The position numbers and the translations under genes were made by a program. Shown one piece after another: positions 63,301 to 64,000 of a stretch of 64,000 bases of DNA (the stretch's first letter is position 1; each line of letters opens with the position of its first letter). The notes below the pieces were generated by a model. That model ran no database searches, had not been told where the DNA came from, and was given only the letters and a program-made list of their open reading frames with translations. This DNA comes from Undaria pinnatifida (lineage: Eukaryota; Sar; Phaeophyceae; Laminariales; Alariaceae), in assembly GCA_012845835.1 (NCBI GenBank), contig JABAKD010000026.1, positions 6,771,493 through 6,835,492 of the forward strand. Reading direction: 5' to 3'.

Positions 63301-64000
63301 CTGGGGGATGGAGGAGGGAGCCGGAGGGAGGAGAGAGCCGGGGGCGGGAGAGCTGGGGGGAGGAGAGCCAAGGAGGGGGGCGGAGCTGGGGGGAGGAGAA
63401 CCCTGACCTAGACCTTACGCCACTAGTAACGTAACGTGATCTAACCCGTCGGGCATACAGGTAGTAACCTCACCGCTTCCACCAACAGCAAAGTTGGCTC
63501 GTCATAACACCCGCACGTATCAAAACTTACGTGCTCCAAACCCCGTACGCACCCACAGGTAGTTACCCCCAGCGGGTTATTGTGCTGCACGCCTAAAAAA
63601 CGTGCATCACAGTGACCTGCGCCCTACTCCTCGCCTTTTCCCTTCCGTTTTTGCCCCCCCCCCCCCCCCCCCCCCCTTTTTTTTTTTTTTCTTCTTCTTC
63701 TTCTTCTTCTTTTGTCGTTGCCCTCGTTTCTTCCCCCTTTCTTCCGGTGCCCTGCGCGCTACGTGCGTCGCCTGTCTTCCGATACTCTGTTTTCATCGTT
63801 GTACAGGACCTAATCACAGCGCCGGCGCAGGAAAACAAGTCACTTAACCGTCACGCCTCATCCCGGTGCTCACACCCGAGGCTGTTTCCTGGACGGCCAA
63901 CAAAGAACACCCCAAACACCAAGGCGAGTGGCAGTTGCGTCGGGGGAGAAGCCCCCCCAACGCGGAACGCACTCGCAAGCACCATCTAACCGATTAGTAC
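54400..64000. repeat. Satellite array, about 1.0-kb unit, ten unit starts, runs off the window
   Basis: The landmark GTGCATCACA recurs at 54621, 55603, 56599, 57602, 58607, 59591, 60595, 61597, 62601 and 63602, giving periods of 982-1005. Most length variation comes from a (C)n(T)n(CTT)n tract about 45 bases after the landmark. The rest is nearly identical between units; the first unit (from 54400) is the most diverged, as expected at an array edge. Each unit holds hairpins GAGTC-ATCAG-GACTC and CCCTC-AGCGAAAAC-GAGGG. Recurring 91-codon (minus) and 74-codon (plus) ORFs are judged non-coding: the four protein differences between unit 1 and the others are amino-acid-changing in both. Confidence 0.97.

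Overview
The window looks like nuclear DNA of a stramenopile, most likely a brown alga. Its genes have many introns of about 0.1-2 kb, one gene carries a heterokont-type bipartite plastid presequence (signal peptide, then Phe at the predicted cleavage site), and simple repeats, LTR elements, LINE tails and a Crypton-like recombinase fill the space between genes. The lineage is inferred; the other points are read from the sequence.

Layout. (1) 1-5837, minus: a decayed Ty3/gypsy LTR retrotransposon cut by the window edge. Its order is 5' LTR, a primer-binding region formed by the 3' half of a tRNA-Ser(GGA), a repeat-rich leader, a NADAR domain where Gag would be expected, protease, reverse transcriptase, RNase H, integrase. 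It has three in-frame stops and one frameshift. (2) 5844-8742: a solo TRIM-type LTR and about 1.3 kb of dense CCNNGG palindromes. (3) 8743-26385, minus: a complete 21-exon gene for an organellar, bacterial-type isoleucyl-tRNA synthetase (1085 aa). All exon joins were worked out and keep frame. (4) 26386-33708: repeat-rich intergenic DNA with a LINE reverse-transcriptase tail and very long purine/pyrimidine tracts. (5) 33709-41059, plus: seven exons (599 codons plus stop) of the autophagy cysteine protease ATG4; the 5' exon(s) were not found. (6) 41060-54400: tandem and dispersed repeats, two TRIM elements, a solo gypsy LTR, a Crypton-type tyrosine recombinase pseudogene and a second LINE tail. 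(7) 54400-64000: a homogeneous satellite with a unit of about 1.0 kb, running off the right edge.

The two host genes have no functional link: one charges tRNA-Ile in plastid and/or mitochondrion, the other processes ATG8. They share a structural habit. At many exon boundaries the exon edge, with its splice site or stop codon, has been tandemly duplicated into the neighbouring non-coding DNA. This leaves arrays of decoy donors, acceptors or stop regions. That pattern and the NADAR-gypsy fusion are the two most unusual things here.
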